The notes beneath the pieces were generated by a model. That model was not told the DNA's origin, searched no databases, and saw nothing but the letters and a program-made list of their open reading frames with translations. Shown here in pieces: positions 1 to 8,491 of a DNA stretch of 64,000 nt. Source of the DNA: Pelagicoccus sp. SDUM812003 (lineage in GTDB: Bacteria > Verrucomicrobiota > Verrucomicrobiia > Opitutales > Opitutaceae); NCBI RefSeq assembly GCF_031127815.1, contig NZ_JARXHY010000001.1:124001-188000 (forward strand), read 5' to 3'. A program made the translations under genes and the position numbers. The first letter of the stretch is position 1. Each line of letters begins with the position of its first letter.

Positions 1-5
1 AAACA

Positions 6-1013
6 ATGAATACGGAAGTGGGTTCTGAGATAGAGTTAAAGAAACTGTTGTTGGACTTGGGCTGGATTGGAGCGGCCGAAGCGCAGCTGACCCCGCTGAC
101 CGGGGGCGTTTCGAGCGAGATCTATCTGGTACGCGATGGCGAACGGCAGTTCGTGGTGAAGCGTGCCTTGAAGAAGCTCAAGGTCGCGGCGGACTGGTAC
201 GCGGATACATCGCGAAACGATTCCGAGCAGGCCTACATGCGCTATGTGAGTCGCTTCCGTCCCGATGCGATGCCGGAGATTATAGCTAGCGACAAGGCAG
301 CTGGGCTGTTCGCGATGGAGTTTCTCGACGGCTTCGAGAACTGGAAAGCGTCGCTTCTGTCAGGCGTAGCGGATATGGACCTGGCGTATCGGGCGGGGAA
401 GTTGCTGGGGGAGATCCATGCCCAATCCTGGGGAGACGAAGAAGCTCAGGAGGCCTTCGACACGCTGCCGAACTTCGACCAGCTTCGGGTGGATCCCTAC
501 CTGAGGGCTACGGCGGAGAAGCACCCGCACTTGAGAGCTGCGATTCTGGAGGAGGCTGATCGCCTGATGCGGAGCCGGAACTGTCTCGTCCATGGCGACT
601 TCAGCCCGAAAAACATTCTCTTCCGAAGCGAGCGACTGGTGCCGCTGGACTGCGAAGTCGCTTGCTATGCCGACGCGGCCTTCGACCTGAGTTTCTTCCT
701 TAACCACTTTTTCCTGAAAAGCCTCTACCATGGCCGGGAGGGGAAGCGCTTTGCGAAGCTTGACGACCCGGCTCGCCGTGGCTATCGCGAGGCAAACCCT
801 GCCCATGCTGATGAAGTGGAAGCCGGTACAGCACGACTGCTGCCAATGCTGATGCTCGCTCGGGTGGATGGGAAGAGTCCGGTCGAATACCTCGATGATG
901 ACCAACGGGATTTCATCCGGCGATTCGTGAACAGCGAACGGGTGGCAGGAAATCAGAATTTGGATACGATCAAGAATCAGTGGCTGCAACAGCTAGGAGC
1001 CTTAAAGCAATGA
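6..1013 (+). CDS. APH/choline-kinase-like phosphotransferase
   Basis: A 335-residue soluble protein with the aminoglycoside-phosphotransferase (APH) kinase fold. The Brenner-type catalytic loop VHGDFSPKNILF (about residues 197-208) supplies the catalytic Asp and the metal-binding Asn, and LDCEVACYADAAFDLSFF that follows carries the second metal-binding acidic residues. Family members phosphorylate hydroxyls of small molecules (sugars, amino alcohols, antibiotics). The substrate cannot be read from sequence. Its stop codon overlaps the start of the enolase-like gene by ATGA at 1010-1013, so the two are probably translationally coupled and act in one pathway, the kinase perhaps making the phospho-acid used by the enolase paralogue; that link is inference. 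The start lies 6 bases from the window edge, so the promoter is not visible. Confidence 0.75.
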   Translation: MNTEVGSEIELKKLLLDLGWIGAAEAQLTPLTGGVSSEIYLVRDGERQFVVKRALKKLKVAADWYADTSRNDSEQAYMRYVSRFRPDAMPEIIASDKAAGLFAMEFLDGFENWKASLLSGVADMDLAYRAGKLLGEIHAQSWGDEEAQEAFDTLPNFDQLRVDPYLRATAEKHPHLRAAILEEADRLMRSRNCLVHGDFSPKNILFRSERLVPLDCEVACYADAAFDLSFFLNHFFLKSLYHGREGKRFAKLDDPARRGYREANPAHADEVEAGTARLLPMLMLARVDGKSPVEYLDDDQRDFIRRFVNSERVAGNQNLDTIKNQWLQQLGALKQ

Positions 1014-2314
1014 AGATAAAGAAACTAGACGCTTATCAAATATTCGACTCGAGAGGCATGCCTACCGTGGAGGTCGAACTCACCTTGTCCGATGACACAG
1101 TCGGCCGAGGGCTGGTACCCAGCGGCGCTTCGACCGGGCAATTCGAGGCCTTGGAACTACGGGATGGGGATCGCCGGAAGTTCCGCGGGAAGTCGGTTTA
1201 CAAGGCGATCGAGAGCGTAAAGGGGGAGATCGCTCAGGCCCTGGTTGGGCGTGACGTCTACGATCAGCGTGGTTTGGACCAGGCATTGATCGACCTCGAC
1301 GGCACGGGCAACAAGAGCCGACTGGGAGCGAACGGGATATTGGGCGTTTCCATGGCAGCTGCCTATGCGGCGGCGAATAGTCGAGGCCAGCAGCTCTTCG
1401 AGTATTTGGGGAATGGAGACGGGAACCTATTGCCCTTGCCTGAAATTCAGATCATCGGGGGCGGCGCTCATGCGAACTGGCGTACCGACGTGCAGGACTT
1501 TCTGGTTATCGCCAACGGGGCGCGGGATTACGCAGAGACGCTAGAGATAACCTACAATGTGTATCATGCGGCTGGTGACATTTTCCGCGAGCGGGGCAAG
1601 TACTTTGGAATTGCGGACGAGGGCGGGTATTGGCCCGAGTTCGACAGCAACGAAGCGGTTTTCGAGGTCTTTCTGGAAGCGATAGAACGCGCGGGGTATG
1701 TGCCGGGCCGGCACGCCTCCATATCTTTGGATATCGCGGCCAGCGACTTGTTTGACGAGGAGAGCCAGACCTACCGTTTTCGTTTGGAGAATCGCAGCTA
1801 TTCTCGGGAAGCCTTTGCCGAGCTCATGATCGAGTGGTGCGAGAAGTATCCCATCCTTTCGATCGAGGATCCGGCGGCGGATACGGATTGGGAAAGCTGG
1901 AAGCGCATCTACGAGGCCGTTGGCCACAAAGTTCAGATCATTGGCGACGATCTTTTTACGACCAATCTGAAGCGTATCCAAGAAGGCATTTCGCGCGGCG
2001 TGGCCAATAGCGTGCTGATCAAGCTCAACCAAATCGGTTCGGTCACGGAGACGATGGAAGCGATTCGAGCGACCCAAGCGGCGGGCTGGCTGCCGGTGGT
2101 TTCGGCCCGCAGTGGTGAGACCGAGGACGCGTTTATCTGCCACCTCGCAGTGGCCACGAACGCTGGGCAGCTCAAGGTCGGTTCGTTTGCCCGCAGCGAG
2201 CGGATGGTGAAGTGGAACGAGTGCCTGAGGATCGAGCGTCGGCTCGGCGAGCGGGCACGATTTGTTGGATCACGAATCTACGATTTAATATTCGCTCAGC
2301 GCTTGACCACTTGA
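1010..2314 (+). CDS. divergent enolase paralogue
   Basis: A 434-residue enolase-family protein of full usual length. It keeps GASTGQFEALELRD near the N-terminus, the loop GGGAHANW with the active-site His, ADEGG, SLDIAAS, SIEDP, GDDLF (metal ligands Asp/Glu/Asp), the catalytic base Lys in LIKLNQIG and the second Lys in LKVGSF. Two normally fixed residues differ: QEF is QDF (Glu to Asp at the E. coli E168 position) and SHRSGE is SARSGE (the His before the phosphate-binding Arg-Ser is Ala). A housekeeping enolase would not be expected to change these, so it probably handles a related 2-phospho-hydroxyacid. The ATG at 1010 is chosen over one about 30 bases upstream because it overlaps the kinase stop and begins at the canonical MKIKKLDAYQIFDSRG. 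Exact reaction unknown. Confidence 0.78.
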   Translation: MKIKKLDAYQIFDSRGMPTVEVELTLSDDTVGRGLVPSGASTGQFEALELRDGDRRKFRGKSVYKAIESVKGEIAQALVGRDVYDQRGLDQALIDLDGTGNKSRLGANGILGVSMAAAYAAANSRGQQLFEYLGNGDGNLLPLPEIQIIGGGAHANWRTDVQDFLVIANGARDYAETLEITYNVYHAAGDIFRERGKYFGIADEGGYWPEFDSNEAVFEVFLEAIERAGYVPGRHASISLDIAASDLFDEESQTYRFRLENRSYSREAFAELMIEWCEKYPILSIEDPAADTDWESWKRIYEAVGHKVQIIGDDLFTTNLKRIQEGISRGVANSVLIKLNQIGSVTETMEAIRATQAAGWLPVVSARSGETEDAFICHLAVATNAGQLKVGSFARSERMVKWNECLRIERRLGERARFVGSRIYDLIFAQRLTT

Positions 2315-2574
2315 GAGTATCCAATAGGAGAAGCACTATTGGCTTCAATATCCGTTGCTGTTCGCAAATAGAGGGGATTAGCAATTGGAGTCTATCGGAA
2401 TTGCAAATCATGTTTGGTGATAGAGGCAGTTAAAAACTGCTCCTATTAGTTTTGTTCGTCTGATTGGTTTTGTTGCACTGTAGTATTGCATTTGATGGCA
2501 ACCGTACCAATGCAGTCTTACGCTTCGAACGAAAGTCGTGTATCTGCTAGTGCAACGAGCGAAATCACTTGATG
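2315..2574. other. intergenic region between convergent genes with two hairpins
   Basis: No gene is seen. A 7-bp stem (CCAATAG at 2321-2327 with CTATTGG at 2336-2342) lies just after the enolase stop and could end its transcript. A second imperfect stem-loop at 2419-2446 is a member of the repeat family listed at 6397. Confidence 0.6.
2419..2460. repeat. REP-like repeat, copy 1
   Basis: ATAGAGGCAGTT and AACTGCTCCTAT form a 12-bp stem with two mismatches around AAA, followed by an AGTTTTGTTCGTCTGATT tail. Stem, tail and spacing align with the copy at 6397-6440, so this is a dispersed hairpin repeat rather than a single terminator. Confidence 0.5.
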
Positions 2575-4011
2575 CTAAACTGCGTCGCGCCTTTCTTCCA
2601 GGGTCGCACGTACATCTGCCATCATGTTGTGAGTAAGCGGGTACTTTATCATCAGTATGAACATCGCTGCTGCGGCGCTAGCTGGTATGAGGGCGTAGGA
2701 CCAAATCAACCTAGATAGCGTTTCGGGGCTTTGATTGCCTCCTAAACTGACGTCGAAACCGGCGATGTACTGCAATACGATACCGCCTAAGGCCATTGCG
2801 GCAGTCATGGAGAGTTTGGCAATCCAGTTTCCTACCGCTGCGATCAATCCCTCGCGACGACGACCAAATTTGTATTCATCCCAATCTGCAACATCGGCAC
2901 GCATGGAGAGAATGAGTATCCAGAACCCCGTTTCTCCCATTGATAGAAAGGGTTTTGTTATGAAAGTTAATAAAGGCTTGCCTGGGATGTAGGTGACGAG
3001 AATGCCGATCTTGCAGATAAAGATGGTAGCGATACAAGCGAGGATGAGATGTTTCTTATCGAACTTTTTAGAGAGTGCTTGAATTAGGAAAGCTGCTACA
3101 AACGAAAATACGACCCGAAGCGTTCCGTCGTATCCAAAAAGAAATGCTCCTTCTTTTAAATCTCCCCCATAGATATAGTAGGTTTTAACGTGGACGTCGA
3201 GAGCTTGGGTTGCGGATATCGCTAGAAGGTACGTTCCAATTGCCGCGAACACGAAAATGAGTGGTCGGTTTTTACTCAGGGACCTGAGCGACTTGAGTGG
3301 ATTCTCTTTCTTTTGAGTCTGAGCAATAGTGCTAAACTTCTCGACACAAAAGAGGGCCGGAAGAACTCCAGCAGCAGCGATGGCTATGCCAACTCCAATA
3401 CTAACTATCCGCGTGCCTTGTAGTTCGTCTCGAAAGACCGACAAGGTTGTAAGTGCGAGTAGCCATGGGACCGTGAAACTGGAGATTTGCTGGATGTATG
3501 ACATCCACGAATACACATTGGTACGCTCGCGATAGTTAGGCGTAAGCTCCATCCCCAAAGACTGATAAGGAACCGAGAATATTGAGTAGAACGTGAAGTA
3601 GATCAGAAGTGCTCCGACTAGGTAAATAAAAGTCAGAGTCTGACTCCACGCTACGGGAGCGAGCCAAAGGAAAGGGAAAAAGGCTCCAGTTAAAAGTGCA
3701 CCCCAAAATACAAATGGTTTGCGACGACCTTTGGGACTTTTAGAATTGTCAGATAACGATCCAATTAGGGGGTCGGTGAATGCGTCCCATAAGCGAGCAA
3801 TCATCAATGCGTACCCAATAAGGCTGGGCGAAAGTTGCAGGATGATATTGAAGATGGGCATCGTGAACGAGTTGAGGCTGAAAGTCGCCAGATGGTCAGA
3901 CACGATGCCGAATCCGAAGGAGATCTTTTGCGGGATCGGTACGCGGTCCTTCTCCGGTATTTCTACCGAGTCGCTTTGTTCCTGCATCGGCGCTTCTTTC
4001 AATTCACTCAT
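2575..4011 (-). CDS. GPH-family sugar:cation symporter (MFS)
   Basis: A 478-residue integral membrane protein with about twelve hydrophobic segments. The glycoside-pentoside-hexuronide (GPH/MelB) signature is clear: ARLWDAFTDPLIGSLSDNS then SPKGRRKPFVFWGALL between helices 2 and 3, and a second DEYKFGRRREG-type loop in the C-terminal half. GPH carriers import oligosaccharides or hexuronides with Na+ or H+. In this setting the likely cargo is neoagaro- or porphyran-derived oligosaccharide or galactose, which is inference from neighbours. It is the last gene of the minus-strand run GH50, FG-GAP, GH3, MFS. A perfect TTGTATACAA palindrome sits 67 bases before the start, so it probably has its own regulated promoter. 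The N-terminal about 25 residues are a hydrophilic extension. Confidence 0.85.
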   Translation of the reverse strand: MSELKEAPMQEQSDSVEIPEKDRVPIPQKISFGFGIVSDHLATFSLNSFTMPIFNIILQLSPSLIGYALMIARLWDAFTDPLIGSLSDNSKSPKGRRKPFVFWGALLTGAFFPFLWLAPVAWSQTLTFIYLVGALLIYFTFYSIFSVPYQSLGMELTPNYRERTNVYSWMSYIQQISSFTVPWLLALTTLSVFRDELQGTRIVSIGVGIAIAAAGVLPALFCVEKFSTIAQTQKKENPLKSLRSLSKNRPLIFVFAAIGTYLLAISATQALDVHVKTYYIYGGDLKEGAFLFGYDGTLRVVFSFVAAFLIQALSKKFDKKHLILACIATIFICKIGILVTYIPGKPLLTFITKPFLSMGETGFWILILSMRADVADWDEYKFGRRREGLIAAVGNWIAKLSMTAAMALGGIVLQYIAGFDVSLGGNQSPETLSRLIWSYALIPASAAAAMFILMIKYPLTHNMMADVRATLEERRDAV

Positions 4012-4077
4012 CGGGGGTAATAGGGGGCTTCTCGTCAGATTGATGTGGGGCTGCCGATGGAAAACCTAAAGTGAATA

Positions 4078-4087
4078 TTGTATACAA
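4078..4087. promoter_or_regulatory. TTGTATACAA operator-like palindrome upstream of the GPH symporter
   Basis: Perfect 10-bp palindrome inside GAATATTGTATACAAAAAC. It shares the ATATTGTAT.CAAAAA context of the sites at 10835, 10930, 20310 and 31379. It is of the size and symmetry bound by FadR/FCD-class GntR proteins, one of which is encoded at 30621. Confidence 0.6.
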
Positions 4088-4133
4088 AAACTGTTTTGTA
4101 AAGGGCAATTGCACCGTGGTGAGGGATGGCCCT

Positions 4134-6371
4134 TTATTCGGACCAGCCACCGACCAACGTAAATGCGGCCTGTTTCGTTTCTTCGGAGGAAGTGCCGATT
4201 TGAAGGACGAACCTACCTGGTTCGCGGATAGCTTTGTAGTCGGCACCGATGAATGACAGGGAATCTGGCGTTATCTCGAAGGTCACGGTTTGTGATTCGC
4301 CTACATTCAGATCGATCAGCTGGAACCCTTTGAGTTCTTTTACGGGGCGGGTCACCGAGGCTATTTCGTCGCTGATGTAGAGCTGGACGATTTCGCGACC
4401 GTTGTTTTCGCCGGTATTAGTGACGGTTACGCTCGCTTCGATGGATCCGCCTGTTCTCATGGTGTCTGAACTCAGTCGAATTTCAGAATACAGGAAGGTC
4501 GTATAACTCAGGCCGTATCCGAATGGGTAAAGAGGCCTGATGCCAATGTCTCTGTGCGACGCGGTGTAGCGATTGTCTTTAGGGCCTGGATCGAATGGAT
4601 GGCTTGTTCTGCGATAGCTGTAGTAAATGGGAATCTGGCCTTGGTGTATGGGAAACGTTACGGGTAACTTCCCTGAAGGATTGAAGGCTCCTGTCAGGAT
4701 TTCGGCGACTGCAGCCCCTCCCATTGTTCCTGGCATCCACGCCTGGATAATCGCATCGGAATGCCGCGCAACCTCGGTGAGAATGTAGGGCTTGCCGGTT
4801 ACGACTACAGTGACGACAGGTGTGCCGGTTGCAGCGACCTCAGCGATGAGCTGCTCCTGCAAACCAGGGAGATGCAAGGATGCGGTTCCTCCTCCCTCGC
4901 CACTCATCCAGTATTCTTCGCCCACTACGATGATCGCTACGTCCGCTCTGCGACTGATATTGACCGCTTCCGGAAGAAGACTGGCCCCAGATTTCTCAAA
5001 GCGAACTATGGAGCAACCTGGCGCGTAGGAAAGCTCGACGTTTTGGCCGAGCTGTTCGGCTAGTCCTTCCCAAATGGATACGGTTTCTTCGGGAGAGCCC
5101 ATGGCGCTCCACCAGCCCAGGAGATCGCGTTTCGCTTTCGCGAAGGGACCAACAACAGCTATGGACTTGATATCGGGGGAAAAGGGAAGAAGGGAGTTAT
5201 CATTCTTGAGAAGAACAATCGATTTTCTTGCGATATCCTTAGCAAGATTGCGATTGTCGTCGGACAACAATTCCTTTTCCTCCCGTTCTTTGTCGAAGTA
5301 CGCATAGGGGTCGTCGAACAGTCTCGCTTTTTGCTTCAGCTCCAAAACTTTGCTCACAGCTTGATTTAGCTGATCCTCATCGATGTCTCCCAGACGCACG
5401 AGTTCTGGGATATGTTCAAGATAGGCTTGGGAAAACATATCCATTTCTATGCCCGCCTTGAAGGCCATCTTGGCCGCAGCACGATTGTCTTTAGCGATGC
5501 CGATTCTGCACAGATTTCCGATAGTATCCCAGTCTGTCATAAGCAAGCCCCTGAATCCCATTTCTTGCCGCAGAATCGTGCGTAGAAGAAACGGATTCGC
5601 CGAAGCAGGGAGAGCATCATAGGATGTGTAGGCACTCATGACGCTTGATACGTTGGCGTCTATCGCAGATTGGAAGGGTGGGAGATGTATTTCCCGAAGC
5701 TCGCGTTCCGATAAGTCAGATATGTTGTAGTCTCGCCCTGCTAGGGTGGCCCCGTAACCGGCGAAATGCTTGGCGCAAGCTAGAAGGTTTTGATGGAAAT
5801 CTAGTCCGGACTCTTGAAATCCCCGCACGCGAGCCACTGCGATCATAGCCCCAAGATAGGGGTCTTCGCCTGATCCTTCGAGAATGCGCCCCCAGCGTGG
5901 GTCGCGTGAAATGTCGACCATTGGAGCATAGGTGAGGTGGATACCAGAAGAGGCGGCCTCTCTTGCGGCAAGTGCGGCAGATGCTCGAATCAGTTCCAAA
6001 TCCCAGCTTGCCGCCTCCGCAAGGGGCGTCGGGGTTATGGTTTTGTATCCATGAATCACATCTTCCTGGAACAATATCGGTATTCCGCTTGCTGATTCTT
6101 CAACTGCGACTTTTTGGATTCGGAGGTTTTGTTCCGCTCCATTCGACTTGAGTAGGCTGCCGATTTTGCCTTCGCGAATTGCCTGCAGAAGCTCGTCGGT
6201 AGGCTCGCCTTCCAACGGTACCAGATTCAGTTGCCCGGCTTTCTCTTCGAGACTGAGCGATTCAATTATATCTTCTAATTTGTATGACTCGCGAGACCAG
6301 CATAGCGGTAGTAGGCTGTTGGCCAGCAGTATGAGGCACATGAGAGGTCGTCCAGCGATGTTGCTTTTCAT
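4134..6371 (-). CDS. GH3 beta-glycosidase (BglX-like), secreted
   Basis: A 745-residue glycoside hydrolase family 3 enzyme with an N-terminal signal peptide (hydrophobic LMCLILLANSLLPLCW). Order: signal; (beta/alpha)8 domain with DVIHGYKT, YAPMVDISRDPRWGR, KHFAGYG and the nucleophile Asp280 in LLMTDWDTIGN; alpha/beta sandwich with GEEYWMSGEGG; and a C-terminal fibronectin-III-like domain (VTVTNTGENNGREIVQLY). Length and order match periplasmic BglX-type exo-beta-glucosidases/galactosidases. BglX usually has SDH.AI where this protein has TDWDTIGN, so the aglycone pocket may differ. It probably trims beta-linked oligosaccharides after endo-cleavage. It lies 204 bases after the FG-GAP gene on the same strand, with a repeat in between; no TTGYATRCAA site was seen directly before it. 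Confidence 0.88.
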   Translation of the reverse strand: MKSNIAGRPLMCLILLANSLLPLCWSRESYKLEDIIESLSLEEKAGQLNLVPLEGEPTDELLQAIREGKIGSLLKSNGAEQNLRIQKVAVEESASGIPILFQEDVIHGYKTITPTPLAEAASWDLELIRASAALAAREAASSGIHLTYAPMVDISRDPRWGRILEGSGEDPYLGAMIAVARVRGFQESGLDFHQNLLACAKHFAGYGATLAGRDYNISDLSERELREIHLPPFQSAIDANVSSVMSAYTSYDALPASANPFLLRTILRQEMGFRGLLMTDWDTIGNLCRIGIAKDNRAAAKMAFKAGIEMDMFSQAYLEHIPELVRLGDIDEDQLNQAVSKVLELKQKARLFDDPYAYFDKEREEKELLSDDNRNLAKDIARKSIVLLKNDNSLLPFSPDIKSIAVVGPFAKAKRDLLGWWSAMGSPEETVSIWEGLAEQLGQNVELSYAPGCSIVRFEKSGASLLPEAVNISRRADVAIIVVGEEYWMSGEGGGTASLHLPGLQEQLIAEVAATGTPVVTVVVTGKPYILTEVARHSDAIIQAWMPGTMGGAAVAEILTGAFNPSGKLPVTFPIHQGQIPIYYSYRRTSHPFDPGPKDNRYTASHRDIGIRPLYPFGYGLSYTTFLYSEIRLSSDTMRTGGSIEASVTVTNTGENNGREIVQLYISDEIASVTRPVKELKGFQLIDLNVGESQTVTFEITPDSLSFIGADYKAIREPGRFVLQIGTSSEETKQAAFTLVGGWSE

Positions 6372-6574
6372 TCAGCGGGCCGGTTCAGAAAAATGGCAAT
6401 AGGGGCAGCTTAGGCCGCCCCTATTGGTTTGATTTGCCCGATTCGTTTTAGGCCTAGCTATCAGCGTGGGCTCGCCACTGTGTAGCCATATTTGGGTTAC
6501 CGGACAAAATGAATTGATACTAATACGCATGTACGTAGGTCAGAGACTATTTGGAGCTAGTGTTAACTCGGTAT
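6372..6574. other. intergenic region between GH3 and FG-GAP genes
   Basis: Contains the hairpin repeat at 6397-6440 and otherwise no recognisable gene. A plus-strand reading frame from 6466 overlaps the FG-GAP gene and has no protein-like composition. Confidence 0.5.
6397..6440. repeat. REP-like repeat, copy 2 (perfect hairpin)
   Basis: CAATAGGGGC (6397-6406) and GCCCCTATTG (6417-6426) are perfect 10-bp inverted arms around a 10-base loop, followed by GTTTGATTTGCCCGATT. The whole unit aligns with 2419-2460. Placed between genes, it may end transcription or stabilise mRNA 3' ends. Confidence 0.6.
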
Positions 6575-8467
6575 CTAACGACCCAAATGGCCTACGGCAA
6601 CGATCTGATTGGCTGTTATGTTTTGCAGCGTTTGAGTTGAACCATCGCGCCAGCGGATGGTGATTTCTTCAACCGAAGTCGTTTCCCCGAGACCAAAATG
6701 TATGAAGTTGTGGACACTTTGGTAGAATGCTGTACCTCGTGAGCCTACGCGTTGAAAATGCTTTCCATTTTGGGATGAAAAAGTGACCTCTGCTCCAATC
6801 GGATCGATTCCGGTATTCGAATACTGGATGTGGAGTGTCAGGTAATTGCCTGTATCTTCAGTGGTGTTACGGTAGAGACGCCAGCGGCCGTTATCATCAT
6901 CGCCGCTAAGAATATCTACTCGCCCATCTAGATCGAAATCAAGAGTGCTGCCCATGTCACCGTGGCTCTTTTCGGGCAGCTTGTTCGCCCCATGGTCGGT
7001 GAAGGCTTCGAATCGGCAATCTCCTTTGTTGAGGATAAGAAGGTCGGGAACTCGGTAGACCAGTTCGCCGAATCGGTAAACGAAGAAGTCTTCCAATCCG
7101 TCGTTGTTGAAGTCACCGTGAGTGACGCCCCAGTTGTTTTCGCGGGACTCGATTGGCAAACGCCCCGAGATTTCAGTGAAACGGTTGCCATCGTTGCGGA
7201 GCAACACGTCGTCCTCGCCTAGATCCTGCGGCACGAAATAGGGATCGATTTTGGATACGCCCAATATGGACGCTCGTATGTCCCAGGCTAAATTATCGTT
7301 CAGGTTCCACTCCAAACGCCAAATCCCGTCGCCAAGGTAGCCTAGAAACCATCCATCTTCACTAGTTGAATCGGGGAAGCCGAGTGCATCCTTGGAGTCA
7401 ATGGATATCGTTTCAGTGGGCGTTTTCGTGAGGGTTTTGTTCGAGCCGAGGAAGACCGGCAAAACGACGTCGCGACCGCGAGGCCAGTGGTAGAAATCGC
7501 ACAGTTCGATTTGTTCGCCTGCTGTGAATTCGAGACCGTCGTGACTCTTGTTGCCTTCGTCTCGCAGGTCGAGGCGACCTGTTTGGGGATCGAAGGAAAT
7601 CGCATCGTTGCCCGTGCGGTAGTGAGTCTTGCCGCGGGCCAAGTAGTAGTCCGGATCCCCATCGTTGTCTATGTCGGCTTCCGCGACCGCGTTGATCAAA
7701 TCGCCCCTGAAGAACGCAGGGGGCAACCATTTCTTTGTTACGTCTTCGAATCCGAAGGCGTTGTCGCCTTGCCAGAATGCAATGGGGGAAAAAACGATTA
7801 GGTCGGGGATGTGGTCGCCATTGAAATCGGTTAGCAAAACCCGTTCCGCGTCTAGCTGCTCGAAAGCTGGACTGCTGCGGTAGACGAATGTCCCATCGCC
7901 TTGGTTTTCGAAGAGCAGGTTTCGCGGTCCGGTTTCGTTTACGATTTGCGCTGCATTGATCTGCAGCAGGTCCAAGTCGCCGTCGGAATCAAGATCGACC
8001 CAACGCGGAGAGCGGCCGCGAGCACCCATGCCAGAGATGCCCGCGGCGTCGGTGACGTCAACAAAGTTTCCATCGTCGTTTCGTAGCAGATGAGGGGCTT
8101 TCGGATTCTGCCCATTGCCGCCGCCGACTGCTACGACAAGATCCATGTCACCATCGTTGTCGTAATCGCCGGGAGCGATTCCATGGGCGTCGCACTTGGG
8201 CAGTGGCGAGGGCGCTTCCTTGAATGTATTGTCTTCCTGTCCCCAGAAAATCTGAATGGGAGTGCGATCGTGGTTACAAAGGACCAGATCGTAGCGCCCG
8301 TCGTTGTTTAGGTCCGCTACAGTAGGACCGCTGTATTTCCAGCTTGGCTCGCTGTTTAGCCCGACTTGATCCGTGACCTCTTTGAAGGTGACGGGGGAGG
8401 CGGTTGTTTCGATGAGGGCGAAGGCAGGGAAGACGGCAACAGCGAAGCGAGCGATGTTCATGGGCAT
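6575..8467 (-). CDS. FG-GAP/VCBS repeat protein with ASPIC/UnbV domain, secreted
   Basis: A 630-residue exported protein (short signal ending near ALIETTASP). Repeated Asp-rich calcium-binding loops of the FG-GAP/VCBS type occur throughout: DLNNDGRYDLVL, DYDNDGDMDLVV, DLDSDGDLDLL, DFNGDHIPDLI, DIDNDGDPDYYLARG, DFNNDGLEDFFVYR, DFDLDGRVDIL, which predict a beta-propeller. The last about 85 residues (GAEVTFSSQNGKHFQRVGS, then HFGLG and EITIRWRDGS.Q) are the ASPIC/UnbV module typical of CRTAC1-like proteins. No enzyme motif is visible; a binding or cell-surface role is plausible. It follows the GH50 gene by 24 bases, so the two are surely co-transcribed. The start could be either of the two in-frame ATGs (MPMNIARF). 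Confidence 0.85.
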   Translation of the reverse strand: MPMNIARFAVAVFPAFALIETTASPVTFKEVTDQVGLNSEPSWKYSGPTVADLNNDGRYDLVLCNHDRTPIQIFWGQEDNTFKEAPSPLPKCDAHGIAPGDYDNDGDMDLVVAVGGGNGQNPKAPHLLRNDDGNFVDVTDAAGISGMGARGRSPRWVDLDSDGDLDLLQINAAQIVNETGPRNLLFENQGDGTFVYRSSPAFEQLDAERVLLTDFNGDHIPDLIVFSPIAFWQGDNAFGFEDVTKKWLPPAFFRGDLINAVAEADIDNDGDPDYYLARGKTHYRTGNDAISFDPQTGRLDLRDEGNKSHDGLEFTAGEQIELCDFYHWPRGRDVVLPVFLGSNKTLTKTPTETISIDSKDALGFPDSTSEDGWFLGYLGDGIWRLEWNLNDNLAWDIRASILGVSKIDPYFVPQDLGEDDVLLRNDGNRFTEISGRLPIESRENNWGVTHGDFNNDGLEDFFVYRFGELVYRVPDLLILNKGDCRFEAFTDHGANKLPEKSHGDMGSTLDFDLDGRVDILSGDDDNGRWRLYRNTTEDTGNYLTLHIQYSNTGIDPIGAEVTFSSQNGKHFQRVGSRGTAFYQSVHNFIHFGLGETTSVEEITIRWRDGSTQTLQNITANQIVAVGHLGR

Positions 8468-8491
8468 TGGAAGGTAGGTTTTAGTTTAGGC

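Noticed and set aside
1010-2314. calling the enolase-like gene a normal glycolytic enolase
   Set aside because: Two active-site positions that are normally invariant differ and it is coupled to a kinase of unrelated type.
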